The notes beneath the pieces were generated by a model. It worked only from the letters and a program-made list of their open reading frames with translations, was not told where the DNA came from and ran no database searches. From positions 186,001-250,000 of the forward strand of contig CALSLP010000005.1 of assembly GCA_943787225.1 (NCBI GenBank): a stretch of DNA of 64,000 bases. The letters are read 5' to 3'. Position numbers and translations under genes: made by a program. Below are positions 1 through 8,490 of the stretch, piece after piece (within the stretch, counting starts at the first letter, position 1; each line of letters begins with the position of its first letter). The stretch comes from an uncultured Alphaproteobacteria bacterium (GTDB lineage Bacteria > Pseudomonadota > Alphaproteobacteria > MPNO01 > UBA2964).

Positions 1-1
1 G

Positions 2-823
2 GTTAACCCGACGGATGTCATGACCCGGAATGGGACACGCGCAGAGCAGCAAAAGATTGATCCGCCGCCTTATGTTCCCGGCATGGATATTGCTGGCACG
101 GTTGATGAAGTTGGCGACGGCGTAACGGGTATAAAATCCGGTGACGCGGTCATGGCGATGGTGGTGACCAAGGCCAGTCACGGCGGCTATCGCGAACAGA
201 TCGTGTTGAACGCCCAATCCGTGGTATCGACGCCGGCTGGCACATCGTTTGTCGAAGCGGCGACGCTCCCGATGAACGGGCTGACGGCGCGCCGGTCTCT
301 GGATTTGCTGGGTCTGTCGTCGGGGCAGGTGGTTGCGGTCACGGGCGCAGCGGGGGCGTATGGTGGCTATGTCATCCAGCTCGCCAAAGCGGACGGGCTC
401 ACAGTCATTGCCGATGCGTCAGAGGCTGATGAAGCGCTGATCAAGTCTCTTGGGGCCGATGTTGTGGTCCGGCGCGGTGACGATGTCGCTGACCGTATTC
501 GAGCGCATTTTCCCGATGGTGTTGATGGTTTGGCGGATGGTGCTGTTCTCAAGGAACTTGCTATTCCGGCAGTACGGGATGGCGGCGCTTTCACCTCGGT
601 ACGGGGTTATGAAGGGGATGGCCAGCGCGGTATCAGTTTCTCCAAGACCTTTGTCCGTGAATATGATGGTGAGACCGAAAAACTCGATAATCTCAGGCAA
701 TTGGTTGAGGACGGTGCCATTACGTTACGGGTAGCAGAGACGTTTAAACCTGAAGACGCTCCGGCCGCGCATCGTCGACTGGAAGCAGGCGGCACGCGTG
801 GTCGGCTGGTGATTGAATTCTAG
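2..823 (+). CDS. Zinc-free MDR-family NADPH:quinone oxidoreductase, 5'-truncated
   Basis: Medium-chain dehydrogenase/reductase related to quinone oxidoreductases (NADPH-dependent reduction of quinones or enones in the cytoplasm). The frame is open from base 2 and reads VNPTDVMTRNG, the usual motif near residues 40-50 of this family, so the gene begins outside the window and the ATG at 20 is internal. The dinucleotide-binding region is AVTGAAGAYGGYVIQLAK, followed by the C-terminal GGTRGRLVIEF typical of the family. No zinc-ligand cysteine pattern is visible, which argues against a true alcohol dehydrogenase. The substrate cannot be predicted. Confidence 0.85.
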   Translation, partial: VNPTDVMTRNGTRAEQQKIDPPPYVPGMDIAGTVDEVGDGVTGIKSGDAVMAMVVTKASHGGYREQIVLNAQSVVSTPAGTSFVEAATLPMNGLTARRSLDLLGLSSGQVVAVTGAAGAYGGYVIQLAKADGLTVIADASEADEALIKSLGADVVVRRGDDVADRIRAHFPDGVDGLADGAVLKELAIPAVRDGGAFTSVRGYEGDGQRGISFSKTFVREYDGETEKLDNLRQLVEDGAITLRVAETFKPEDAPAAHRRLEAGGTRGRLVIEF

Positions 824-867
824 AAGGCCGCCACTATATCAAATGAAGCTGACATATAGCGCGCGCA

Positions 868-1317
868 ATGATGACCTTGAAAAGCTACCGAACAATCTCT
901 CTTTTTATTCTTTCATCGATTTTTTTGTCCGCCTGTGACTTTGGTCTGGGGCGTGAGCCAATAGATATTCCTGAATTTCAGGAAGTTCGTCAAATCGAGG
1001 GTATTGGAATTGTGAGAGTCGGAGACGGTCAACTCGTTAGACAAAAAGGTGCTGTCACCAAAGATGTTAAGGTCGTAAAGCGGACGATCGCTCTCCTTAC
1101 TAAAGCTAACAAAGACTGGCAGGGTACGTTTCATACTGCACCCATCGGACGATGGGTTTTCTTTATCAGCCTTTATGGAACAGAAAAACGGCTTAGATTC
1201 TCTCTTGGAGAAAATTGGCTGGGAACCCACGTAGATAAAGGCTGGCAGTCCACGAAGATTGATGAAAAATCGCGTCAAGAATTAGTTTCTCTTCTGAAAC
1301 TAAGAAGTCTTAGATAG
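868..1317 (+). CDS. Putative lipoprotein of unknown function
   Basis: 149-residue protein with a hydrophobic N-terminal segment ending in the lipobox-like LSAC near residue 23, so probably exported and lipidated. I recognise no family in the rest. The gene is noticeably more A+T-rich than its neighbours (many TTT, AAA and ATT codons), and it lies alone between the oxidoreductase and a convergent operon, so it may be acquired or poorly conserved. The call rests on the uninterrupted frame plus the signal peptide. Confidence 0.6.
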   Translation: MMTLKSYRTISLFILSSIFLSACDFGLGREPIDIPEFQEVRQIEGIGIVRVGDGQLVRQKGAVTKDVKVVKRTIALLTKANKDWQGTFHTAPIGRWVFFISLYGTEKRLRFSLGENWLGTHVDKGWQSTKIDEKSRQELVSLLKLRSLR

Positions 1318-1386
1318 TGGATATCTCACCGCCGCGGCTGGAAGCAGGCCACGTATGAGATAGACTGGTAGACTAGTTCTAATAGG

Positions 1387-1875
1387 CTAAAGCCAGCGCC
1401 GCACTTTCGCGCGGTAATCTCGATAGGTTTCACTAAACTTGCCGTCGAGATAGCGTTCCTCACGTGTGATAACGCCATAATGCATGACAATCAGACAGGG
1501 AATAAGAAGACCAAGTGTCGCCGTCTTGCCAAAGGCTATGGCGACGCCGGCATAAAGAAGCGTTGCGGCGAGATACATCGGATTGCGTGAAAAACGATAA
1601 GGCCCGTCACAGACGAGGGTCGTCGCTGGTTTTCTCACATCGACATGGGTCTTTTCTTTGACGAAACGCGCTATGGCCCAGCCAACGATAAGGAAACCAA
1701 TCACCACGAGCGCCCAACCGGCCCGATGCGGAAAGCCGAAAAATTCCAGCGAATGGCCGAGGGCGCGATCTGTGATGATGCCGATTATAAAAAACGTCCC
1801 ATAGATTACCGGCGGAAAGGTTAGTACTTCTGGTGAATCCGCTTCTGTTGACGGGTTAGTCGGCTTCCCGGTCAT
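1387..1875 (-). CDS. Isoprenylcysteine carboxyl methyltransferase (ICMT)-family membrane methyltransferase
   Basis: 162-residue integral membrane protein of the ICMT/PEMT superfamily. The signature [17 protein letters not shown] follows a short basic segment (GPYR) and precedes further hydrophobic helices; near the C-terminus [24 protein letters not shown] supplies the conserved E-R-L-x-x-F/Y-x-x-Y-x-x-Y-x-x-x-V-x-R-W pattern. Bacterial members have diverse or unknown substrates, so prenylcysteine methylation should not be assumed. The start overlaps the rnhA stop by four bases, implying translational coupling in the ispH-thrB-rnhA transcription unit. Confidence 0.8.
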   Translation of the reverse strand: MTGKPTNPSTEADSPEVLTFPPVIYGTFFIIGIITDRALGHSLEFFGFPHRAGWALVVIGFLIVGWAIARFVKEKTHVDVRKPATTLVCDGPYRFSRNPMYLAATLLYAGVAIAFGKTATLGLLIPCLIVMHYGVITREERYLDGKFSETYRDYRAKVRRWL

Positions 1876-2348
1876 GCGCCGCCCTTAACCTCGTCAACGC
1901 CGCGGCGGGCCAGTTCATCGGCGCGTTCGTTCTCCGGGTGACCGGCATGGCCTTTCACCCAACGCCAGTCGACATCGTGCTTCTTTACCGCATCGTCGAG
2001 TGCCTGCCAGAGGTCGATATTTTTGACCGGTTTTTTCGCCGCTGTTTTCCAGTTACGCGCTTTCCAGCCGGTGATCCATTTAGTGATACCGTCTTTAACA
2101 TAGGTGCTATCGGTATAGAGGATGGCGGAGACCTGTCGGTTAAGGCTTTCAAGCGCTTTGATTGCGGCGGTGAGCTCCATTCGGTTATTCGTGGTGTCCG
2201 GCTCACCACCCCAGATTTCACGCTCCTCACCGCGCCACTTCAGGATCGCTCCCCAGCCCCCCGGGCCGGGATTCCCGCTGCAGGCCCCATCGGTATAAAT
2301 TTTAACCGGTCCGGATTGTTGGTCTTCTGTCGAGTTCTCGTCTGCCAT
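1872..2348 (-). CDS. rnhA: Ribonuclease HI
   Basis: 158-residue RNase HI, which degrades the RNA strand of RNA-DNA hybrids in the cytoplasm. The first catalytic Asp lies in [16 protein letters not shown] (residues about 18-33), followed by the Glu in [12 protein letters not shown], the Asp in [12 protein letters not shown], and the C-terminal [18 protein letters not shown] with the last catalytic Asp. Length is as expected for the family. It lies directly after thrB (8-base gap) and ahead of the ICMT-like gene, a common alphaproteobacterial arrangement. Confidence 0.97.
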   Translation of the reverse strand: MADENSTEDQQSGPVKIYTDGACSGNPGPGGWGAILKWRGEEREIWGGEPDTTNNRMELTAAIKALESLNRQVSAILYTDSTYVKDGITKWITGWKARNWKTAAKKPVKNIDLWQALDDAVKKHDVDWRWVKGHAGHPENERADELARRGVDEVKGGA

Positions 2349-2356
2349 GCTCGTGA

Positions 2357-3326
2357 TTATCCGTTTCCCAACCCGTAAGCGCTGGGCCCATCGGCCTTCT
2401 GATGAAATTGCAATTTCTTGAGATACTCGAGGGGATCCTTGGGATGAACCAGAGCGCCTTCAGGATGATTGAGTAAATCATAGAGCCGCGTTAGCAGGAA
2501 GCGCAGCGCACTGCCCCGAGCCAATAGGGGTAGTGCGGCCATTTCCATCGGGTTGAGGGCCCGTATCGCCGTATAGCCGTTAATGAGACTACGGGCTTTG
2601 GTAACGTTAAAACTGCCATCGTCCTCGAAGCACCAGGCATTCAAACAAATTGCAAGCTCATAGGCGAAGGAGCCATTACAGGCGAAGTAGAAATCGATGA
2701 CGCCGCTGAGGTCACTCTGATGAAAGAACACATTGTCCGGAAACAGGTCAGCGTGAATGATTCCGGACGGTAAATCGTTTGGCCAATTTTCATCCAGAAA
2801 GGCGAGCTCGGATTCAATCTTAGAGGCGAGACCGGTCTGAATCTCATTGGCGCGTTCTTTGGTTTGCACAAAGAGTTCTTGCCAGCCAGCCCGGTCGAGC
2901 CCGTTCTTGCGGGTGAGCTCAAACCCTTCCGCGGCCAGATGCATCTTCGCAGCGGCACCGCCTACGCCGATGCAATGTTCCCGAGTGACCCGTTTAGGCC
3001 AGAGGCCCGAGAGAAAGCTTATGAGGGCCGCTGGTTTGCCACATAAATTTCGTAGCACTTTGCCATCGCGGCCGTGGATCGGTGTAGGACAGGGAAAGTC
3101 TCGGGCAGCGAGATGATCCATCAGCCCCAAAAAAAACGGTAAATCCTTAGGGGTCAACACGTTTTTCATAGAGGGTCAGAATAAAATTGCCGCGATCTGT
3201 CTGGAGCAGATAGTTTGAGTTCTCGACACCTTCCGCTATGCCCTTGCAGGATTGAACCTCGCCAACGTCATATTCAGCGACAAAGGCTTCTAGTTCATCA
3301 TCGGAAACTTCGGTGTAAACGGCCAT
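2357..3326 (-). CDS. thrB: Homoserine kinase type II, interrupted by a +1 frameshift
   Basis: APH-fold homoserine kinase (ATP + L-homoserine to O-phosphohomoserine, threonine biosynthesis). The 3' frame (2357-3169) carries [13 protein letters not shown] and [11 protein letters not shown], the Brenner-type catalytic and Mg-binding motifs. The N-terminus is in another frame: an ATG at 3324-3326 gives [15 protein letters not shown], then [16 protein letters not shown] and YEKRVDP before a TAA at 3147-3149. Removing one base from the four-G run at 3150-3153 (+ strand) joins VDP to KDLPFFLGL and restores a 322-residue protein, the usual family length. The 270-residue frame alone lacks the nucleotide-binding N-lobe. 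It precedes rnhA and follows ispH. A single-base sequence error or a real frameshift would both explain this. Confidence 0.93.
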
Positions 3327-3381
3327 AGGGTTATGACGGGTCTATTGAGAGATTGATGGATTGGAACACGCCATCATTTTA

Positions 3382-4326
3382 CTAGGCAGACAAGGCGCGT
3401 GGCAGGCTGAAATGGACGTCTTCAGTGGTGACGTTGATTTCCTTCAATTCGACTTCAAAATTGTCTTTCAGCAACGAAATAAGTTCCTGAACCAGAAGCT
3501 CCGGTGCTGAGGCACCGGCTGTCACGCCGACGGTGTTAACACCGTCTAGCCAAGCCAGGTCGAGCTCGCTGGCCCGCTCAATCAGAATCGATTTCGGACA
3601 GCCCGCTGCCTTGGCGACTTCCGCCAATCGGTTTGAATTTGATGAATTCGGTGCCCCCAACACAACAAAGGCGTCACAATCTGGCGTTAGCGCTTTGACG
3701 GCGGCCTGACGGTTGGTCGTTGCGTAGCAGATGTCTTCCTTGCGAGGCGATTCGATTTTGGGAAAACGTTTCTCCAGGGCCGTTATGATGTCCGCTGTGT
3801 CATCGACCGACAGAGTCGTCTGGGTAACAAATGACAGATTGTCAGGATTGGGTACGGTGACTGTCTCGGCCTGTTCGACATTTTCGACCAGTAAGATCTG
3901 TCCTTCTGGCAGTTGACCGAGTGTGCCAATGACCTCGGGGTGGCCGGCATGACCAATCAGGATCACTGTGCGGCCTTCGCCCCGGTGCCGCTTGGCATCG
4001 ACATGGACTTTGGTGACGAGCGGGCAGGTCGCATCGATATGCACCATATTACGGCGCTGTGCGGCTTCGGGTACCGATTTGGGGACGCCATGTGCGGAAA
4101 ATATGACCGGGGCGTCTTCGGGTACTTCATCGAGTTCTTCGACAAAGATCGCCCCTTTTTCGCGTAACTCGTCGACAACGTATTTATTGTGAACGATCTC
4201 ATGGCGGACGTAGACCGGGGCGCCGAATTTCTTCAGGGACCGCTCTACAATCTCAATAGCGCGGTCGACACCGGCGCAAAAACCACGCGGACCAGCCAAT
4301 TGGATAGTGAGTTTTCGTTTCGACAT
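3382..4326 (-). CDS. ispH: 4-hydroxy-3-methylbut-2-enyl diphosphate reductase (IspH/LytB)
   Basis: 314-residue Fe-S enzyme of the last step of the MEP pathway, converting HMBPP to IPP and DMAPP. The three conserved cluster cysteines appear in [14 protein letters not shown] (Cys17), [13 protein letters not shown] and [14 protein letters not shown]. The substrate-binding histidines lie in YVRHEIVHN and GHAGHPEV, and the SNSNRL loop is present. It is first in the leftward ispH-thrB-rnhA-ICMT series. A second MEP gene, ispE, lies elsewhere in this window. Confidence 0.98.
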   Translation of the reverse strand: MSKRKLTIQLAGPRGFCAGVDRAIEIVERSLKKFGAPVYVRHEIVHNKYVVDELREKGAIFVEELDEVPEDAPVIFSAHGVPKSVPEAAQRRNMVHIDATCPLVTKVHVDAKRHRGEGRTVILIGHAGHPEVIGTLGQLPEGQILLVENVEQAETVTVPNPDNLSFVTQTTLSVDDTADIITALEKRFPKIESPRKEDICYATTNRQAAVKALTPDCDAFVVLGAPNSSNSNRLAEVAKAAGCPKSILIERASELDLAWLDGVNTVGVTAGASAPELLVQELISLLKDNFEVELKEINVTTEDVHFSLPRALSA

Positions 4327-4481
4327 AGTGCGGTTTAATCCCTTAGCTCGAAGTTAGGCGTAATATGTTGCTTTGCTTGAGAAAACTCAACACCTCCTCT
4401 AGAGTTTGCCGTATAAAACAATGATGCCATGACCGATGCTGTGAATAGGTTGGTTGTTTCTGGCTGATGAAAGGATGAGGA

Positions 4482-4721
4482 ATGACTGAACCCGTAATTG
4501 CGCAAAAAGAACCTTGCGGTGTCGATGTAGAGGAAGGCAACGAATATTGGTGGTGCGCCTGCGGCAAAAGTGCATCTCAGCCTTTCTGCGATGGCTCCCA
4601 CAAAGGCACCGGGCTTTCGCCTATGCAGTATGTCGCCAAACGGAACCAGACGGTATGGTTCTGCGGCTGCAAAAAGACGACAAGTGCGCCGACCTGCGAT
4701 GGCACCCATAACGACCTCTAA
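4482..4721 (+). CDS. CDGSH iron-sulfur domain protein (two clusters)
   Basis: 79-residue small protein with two mitoNEET-like C-x-C-x2-S/T-x3-P-x-C-D-G-S/T-H motifs: CACGKSASQPFCDGSHKG and CGCKKTTSAPTCDGTHND. Each motif should bind a 2Fe-2S cluster through three Cys and one His. Bacterial tandem CDGSH proteins are thought to act in redox or Fe-S/iron handling, but no specific partner is known here. The gene is divergent from ispH, itself an Fe-S enzyme; any link is inference. Confidence 0.92.
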   Translation: MTEPVIAQKEPCGVDVEEGNEYWWCACGKSASQPFCDGSHKGTGLSPMQYVAKRNQTVWFCGCKKTTSAPTCDGTHNDL

Positions 4722-4736
4722 ATACGGCTCTAAAGC

Positions 4737-5324
4737 GTGAAATCATTTTTTTCTGGATGGCGAGGCCCACAATTGCAACGGCGATACCTTCAAAGCTGCG
4801 CGGTCGTTGCGATCATACCACTGCTCTCAGCCTGCGGTGCCTTTGGGTCGAAAACACCACCGCCACGCTGCCCGGAGGTATTGCTGTTAAAGCATGCCAA
4901 TAGCGTCACCTATTTTAAACCGGGGCCGGGACGGGACATCACTGATGTCCTGGCAACGATTGCGATCACCGATTTTAGAGGCGAATGCGAATATAACAGA
5001 AAGCGGACATCGGCGAAGATTACGCTTAACGTTATTTTCGACGTGCGGCGCGGGCCCGCTGATCGGAGAAAATCTGCAGATTTTCGCTATTTTGTTGCGA
5101 TCCCAAAATTCCATCCGGCGCCTCAGGGAAAAAGCATTTTCCCACTGCAGGCAAAATTTCAGGGAAATCAAACCCGCCTCAATCTTATCGATGAGGTTCG
5201 GCTTGAGATACCGATGCCGCCCAGACCCAAGATTGATGAATATTCAATCTATATGGGTATACAGCTGACGCCCCAACAGCTCGAATATAACCAGTCTCAG
5301 GCGAATAGAACGCTGCGGCGTTAA
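4737..5324 (+). CDS. Putative lipoprotein of unknown function
   Basis: 195-residue protein starting 15 bases after the CDGSH gene and possibly cotranscribed with it. The N-terminus is basic, followed by the hydrophobic VVAIIPLLSACGAFG with a lipobox-like LSAC near residue 33. The mature part contains CPEVLLLKHANSVTYFKPG and a polar, beta-rich body with no motif I recognise. It resembles the many small lipoproteins found in Rhodospirillales genomes; function unknown. Confidence 0.65.
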   Translation: MKSFFSGWRGPQLQRRYLQSCAVVAIIPLLSACGAFGSKTPPPRCPEVLLLKHANSVTYFKPGPGRDITDVLATIAITDFRGECEYNRKRTSAKITLNVIFDVRRGPADRRKSADFRYFVAIPKFHPAPQGKSIFPLQAKFQGNQTRLNLIDEVRLEIPMPPRPKIDEYSIYMGIQLTPQQLEYNQSQANRTLRR

Positions 5325-5410
5325 CGGAGAATTGAGAAATAGGGTCGCGTTCAAGGCAAAAAAAAACCCTGCTCAGGAAATAGTGAAGATGGGTAAAGAG
5401 GGCGGGGTGT

Positions 5411-5788
5411 TTAGGGCTTATTCTTTATGCGCCGAAAAGTGCCGAAAGTATCCAGGTTCATGATCATATCGCCTGCTGCCATTGAGCACGCCGCGGGCAT
5501 TTTCTTGGACGTCAGGTAAATCTCCAAGGAGATCGTGACTTTTTCACTACCGGGGGCCGACCAAGCGACTGGTTTCCCGCCTTTGAAGTCACAGACTCCT
5601 TCGCAATTCAGAAGTCCCGTTTCAAGGAACTCCCAAATCATACCCTCGGCAGTATGCTGCCAGTAGCCCGGAATTTTATCTTTGGTACAGGTGCCCGAGG
5701 TTATACCCAAGAACGCAGCCGTTGCCGCGGGGGCGATGCAGGCGACCAAAAGGATAATGACGCCTGATTTAAGATATTGAAGTTTCAT
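5411..5788 (-). CDS. Small exported protein of unknown function
   Basis: The frame extends upstream to 5851, but the ATG at 5788 (MKLQYLKSGVIILLV) begins a classical signal peptide ending around APAATAA, so this start is preferred. The mature protein of about 100 residues contains several cysteines (GTCTKDKIPGYW, LLNCEGVCDFKGG, PAACSMAAGD), which suggests a disulfide-bonded periplasmic protein. I recognise no family. It is convergent with the upstream lipoprotein gene. Confidence 0.6.
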   Translation of the reverse strand: MKLQYLKSGVIILLVACIAPAATAAFLGITSGTCTKDKIPGYWQHTAEGMIWEFLETGLLNCEGVCDFKGGKPVAWSAPGSEKVTISLEIYLTSKKMPAACSMAAGDMIMNLDTFGTFRRIKNKP

Positions 5789-5936
5789 ATCTCTGTACCC
5801 GTGAAGAAATTTTTTTGGTTGCTGATGATTAAACAAATATAGGCGGGGCATCGCGTTCCCGCAAATAACGTAGAAGTCGTCATAGTACGATCAGCGGTCC
5901 ACGGAGCCAACTATCCGTATCTGGAATAACGGGGAT

Positions 5937-6425
5937 TTAGTGCAGCTTGGCAGGAATTTCGGCGATCGCGCTGTCAATCAGCTGCGTCGCGGCGGTGGCA
6001 TCAAGTTGCTCGGTGAGGATCCGTTGGGTCGCTGAGACGGCAACGTCAATCGCTGTATTGCGAACGGCGAGCATAGCATCGGCTTCGGCTTGCGCGATCT
6101 TATCCAGCGCCAGCTGCTCACGGCGTTTCAGAGAATTCGCCAGGGATTCGGCAGCTTCGTTTGCAGTGCGTTCGGCTTCTGCCTGGGCATTGGCAAGCAT
6201 TTCATCGACTTCGCGTGTGGCGTCGCGCTGTCTGCGCTGATAGTCGGCCAGCAGGCTCTGTACTTCTTCGCGTAGGCTTGCGGCTTCATCAAGGCTTGCC
6301 TTGATTTTTTCTGCGCGGGTGTCCAATCCGGAGGATATGGCTTTCCAGGCAGGCTTGATGACCATCGCCACGAATATCAAAAAGCCGACGGCTACCCAAA
6401 AATCAGGTGTTTGCAAAGCGGCCAT
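5937..6425 (-). CDS. atpF: F0F1 ATP synthase subunit b
   Basis: 162-residue peripheral-stalk subunit b of F0. One N-terminal membrane span (WVAVGFLIFVAMVIKPAWKA) is followed by a long charged, heptad-like coiled coil (LDTRAEKIKASLDEAASLR onward) that connects F0 to F1. Its start overlaps the stop of the b' gene by one base. It is the last F0 gene here; the F1 genes are not in the window, as is normal for alphaproteobacteria, where atp genes form two operons. Confidence 0.95.
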   Translation of the reverse strand: MAALQTPDFWVAVGFLIFVAMVIKPAWKAISSGLDTRAEKIKASLDEAASLREEVQSLLADYQRRQRDATREVDEMLANAQAEAERTANEAAESLANSLKRREQLALDKIAQAEADAMLAVRNTAIDVAVSATQRILTEQLDATAATQLIDSAIAEIPAKLH

Positions 6426-6920
6426 TAGTGACGCTCCCCGTCCAGGATAGAAGCAACCGCTTTTTCAGCGTCAGCCTCCGAGATATCTCGACCGATCAAT
6501 TTGCCAGCCGCGGCCTGTGTAACCTCTGTTGCAACGGTCCGTATGTCTGCCAGGGCTCGCTCTTTTGCCGCACCGATACGGGCTTCGGCCTCAGAAGTCT
6601 GGGCCTTGAGCTTCGCGGTCAGTGTTTCGTGTTGCGAGGCGGCTTCGATGGCCATCTTTTCGCTTGCTGCCCTTATTGTCTCCTGAGCCTGGTTACGGCC
6701 CTCGGCGACAGTCTTTTCGTAGGCTTCGCGCACAGCCTCGGCGTCTTGTTTGAGCTTCTCAGCCTTCTCCAGATCGTCGTCTATGCGCTCCTGCCGGTCC
6801 TGGTAGAATGCTACCAATTTTTGGTAGCGCTATTTTCCACATTGCCAGATAGAGGAGAACAAACGTGACCACCAGCCAAAACAGCTGTGGGGCAAAAGTC
6901 GATGGGTCTAGTTGGGGCAT
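6425..6920 (-). CDS. atpF': F0F1 ATP synthase subunit b', interrupted by a +1 frameshift
   Basis: Second peripheral-stalk subunit, typical of photosynthetic and alphaproteobacterial ATP synthases. The ATG at 6918-6920 opens [20 protein letters not shown] and continues through the membrane span to ALPKIGSIL. The coiled-coil part ([18 protein letters not shown]) is in the next frame, open from 6817 down to 6425. Deleting one base near 6801-6804, for example one G of the GG at 6802-6803, gives [16 protein letters not shown] and a 164-residue protein of normal length. A TTG at 6815-6817 would start only a soluble stalk fragment without the anchor, so I do not accept it. ATP synthase is normally indispensable, so a sequence error is likely. 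Confidence 0.93.
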
Positions 6921-6977
6921 GCTCGGTTTTCTCCGCAGAGGGTGCCGGAAAATCCGGCACCATTGATCAAAGCGTGA

Positions 6978-7205
6978 TCAGAATACGAAGAGCAAGAGCA
7001 GGGCAACAACCAACGCGTAGAGCGCGATGGCTTCAACCAGCGCAAAGCCGATCCAGGTCATTGCGGTAACGCTCTCGGCAGCAGCCGGGTTACGAGCAAC
7101 CGATGAGATGAAGGCGGCAAAGATGTTACCAATACCGATACCAGCTCCGATAACGCCGATTGCGGCAAGGCCCGCACCGATTAGTTTAGCTGCAGCAGCT
7201 TCCAT
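6978..7205 (-). CDS. atpE: F0F1 ATP synthase subunit c
   Basis: 75-residue two-helix proteolipid forming the rotor c-ring. Helix 1 carries the glycine-rich GAGLAAIGVIGAGIGIGNIF. The polar loop has SVARNPAA. Helix 2 carries the ion-binding carboxylate in IGFALVEAIALYALVVALL. No extra Na-binding pattern is evident, so it is probably proton-driven. Lies between atpB and the b' gene. Confidence 0.97.
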   Translation of the reverse strand: MEAAAAKLIGAGLAAIGVIGAGIGIGNIFAAFISSVARNPAAAESVTAMTWIGFALVEAIALYALVVALLLLFVF

Positions 7206-7247
7206 AATTATGTTCCTTTCTTCTTTCGTTCTTTCCCCGCTCTGCGC

Positions 7248-7985
7248 TTAGTGCAGATGCAGGGCATCATTAATGTAAAAGCAGGTCAAAATTGTGAAGA
7301 CATAGGCCTGCAGGAAAGCGATCAGCAGCTCCAGCCCGGTAAGGGCTACGACAAAGGCTAACGGCAATACGCCGCCGACAACGCCCAAGCTGATGATAAA
7401 GCCGGCGAACACTTTTAACATCGTGTGGCCAGCGGTCAGGTTCGCGAACAACCGAACAGAAAGGCTGATTGGCCGCGACAAATAGGAAATAATTTCAATC
7501 GGGATCATCAACGGCCACAGGACCACCGAGACTCCAGGCGGAACAAAGAAGCTGAAGAAATGGAACCCGTGCTTTACGAACCCAAGGATCGTGACGCCGA
7601 TAAAGACGGCCAGGGCCATGGCGAACGTCACGATGACATGGCTGGTGAAGGTAAAGCTGTACGGGATCATGCCGAGCATATTGCCGAACAGGATGAACAT
7701 GAAGAGCGTAAAGACGAGCGGGAAGTATTTACGACCCTCACTGCCGACGGTGTCGCTCAATAAATTGGCGACAAATTCGTAGGACATTTCTGCCATTGAT
7801 TGCCAGCGTCCCGGAACCAGCGCGCGTTTGCGCATGCCCAAAACCAGGAACAACGTCACCAGCACGAGGGTGAGGGACATAAAGAGCGCTGAATTTGTGA
7901 AAGACACATCGATCTCGCCCATTTTAAGGGGGATCAGCGCCTTAATCTCAAACTGCGCGAGCGGGCCGTGGCCTTCCGCTGCCAA
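7248..7985 (-). CDS. atpB: F0F1 ATP synthase subunit a
   Basis: 245-residue polytopic stator subunit that forms the proton half-channels against the c-ring. Conserved features include [20 protein letters not shown], the essential Arg segment [18 protein letters not shown], and the C-terminal [20 protein letters not shown]. Multiple hydrophobic helices are evident and length is normal. Follows atpI by 17 bases and precedes atpE. Confidence 0.98.
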   Translation of the reverse strand: MAAEGHGPLAQFEIKALIPLKMGEIDVSFTNSALFMSLTLVLVTLFLVLGMRKRALVPGRWQSMAEMSYEFVANLLSDTVGSEGRKYFPLVFTLFMFILFGNMLGMIPYSFTFTSHVIVTFAMALAVFIGVTILGFVKHGFHFFSFFVPPGVSVVLWPLMIPIEIISYLSRPISLSVRLFANLTAGHTMLKVFAGFIISLGVVGGVLPLAFVVALTGLELLIAFLQAYVFTILTCFYINDALHLH

Positions 7986-8002
7986 TTTAACCTCTCCGCC
8001 GA

Positions 8003-8359
8003 CTAATTTGCCGGACCGTCAGAATTATCACTGTCGTTTTCTCGCTTGTAACCGACACCTTGTCCAATGCCGGTCGCTACACGATAAACATTCATTAACC
8101 CGGCCGCAGCGCCTAACACGAAGAAAAGCAGCATAAACCAAGGCTTTGTGTCGAGCCAGTAATCGAGTAGCAAGCCAATGCCAACGCCGATAACCAATGC
8201 CGAAACAATCTCAACACCAAGTCGCATGGCCAAAGCGAGGCCGTCACGACGAGACCCTTTAGGACCGGAATGAGCAGCTGATTGTTCAGCTGTCCGGCGC
8301 GCCTGTTTCAACCTCGCATCAATATCCTGCTCTTGAGCGGATTTCTTCTGCTCGGTCAT
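8003..8359 (-). CDS. atpI: AtpI/AtpZ-family F0F1 assembly protein
   Basis: 118-residue protein with a charged cytoplasmic N-terminus and two hydrophobic helices: [20 protein letters not shown], then [20 protein letters not shown]. This matches the AtpI/AtpZ family, which assists c-ring assembly or cation supply. First gene of the F0 operon; its upstream gap (8360-8490) is A+T-rich and is the likely promoter area. Confidence 0.92.
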   Translation of the reverse strand: MTEQKKSAQEQDIDARLKQARRTAEQSAAHSGPKGSRRDGLALAMRLGVEIVSALVIGVGIGLLLDYWLDTKPWFMLLFFVLGAAAGLMNVYRVATGIGQGVGYKRENDSDNSDGPAN

Positions 8360-8490
8360 GGCCAGATACGCCTTTCCCGTCCCTTAAAGCGGGGGCACCA
8401 TAGGGGCCAGTCCTGACCCTGTCAAGGCTCAAAACCTAAAACATAAGTTATTGATATATATAACAAAAAAGAGTTATTCGCTGGAATCGA

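Noticed and set aside
450..734. Long open frames overlapping the oxidoreductase and many other genes on both strands
   Set aside because: They are shadows of well-identified genes, with unnatural composition (runs of Arg, Ser, Ala) and no family similarity.
6425..6817. TTG at 6815-6817 as the true start of a short b' subunit
   Set aside because: It would remove the membrane anchor, while a perfect anchor is encoded just upstream in the neighbouring frame.
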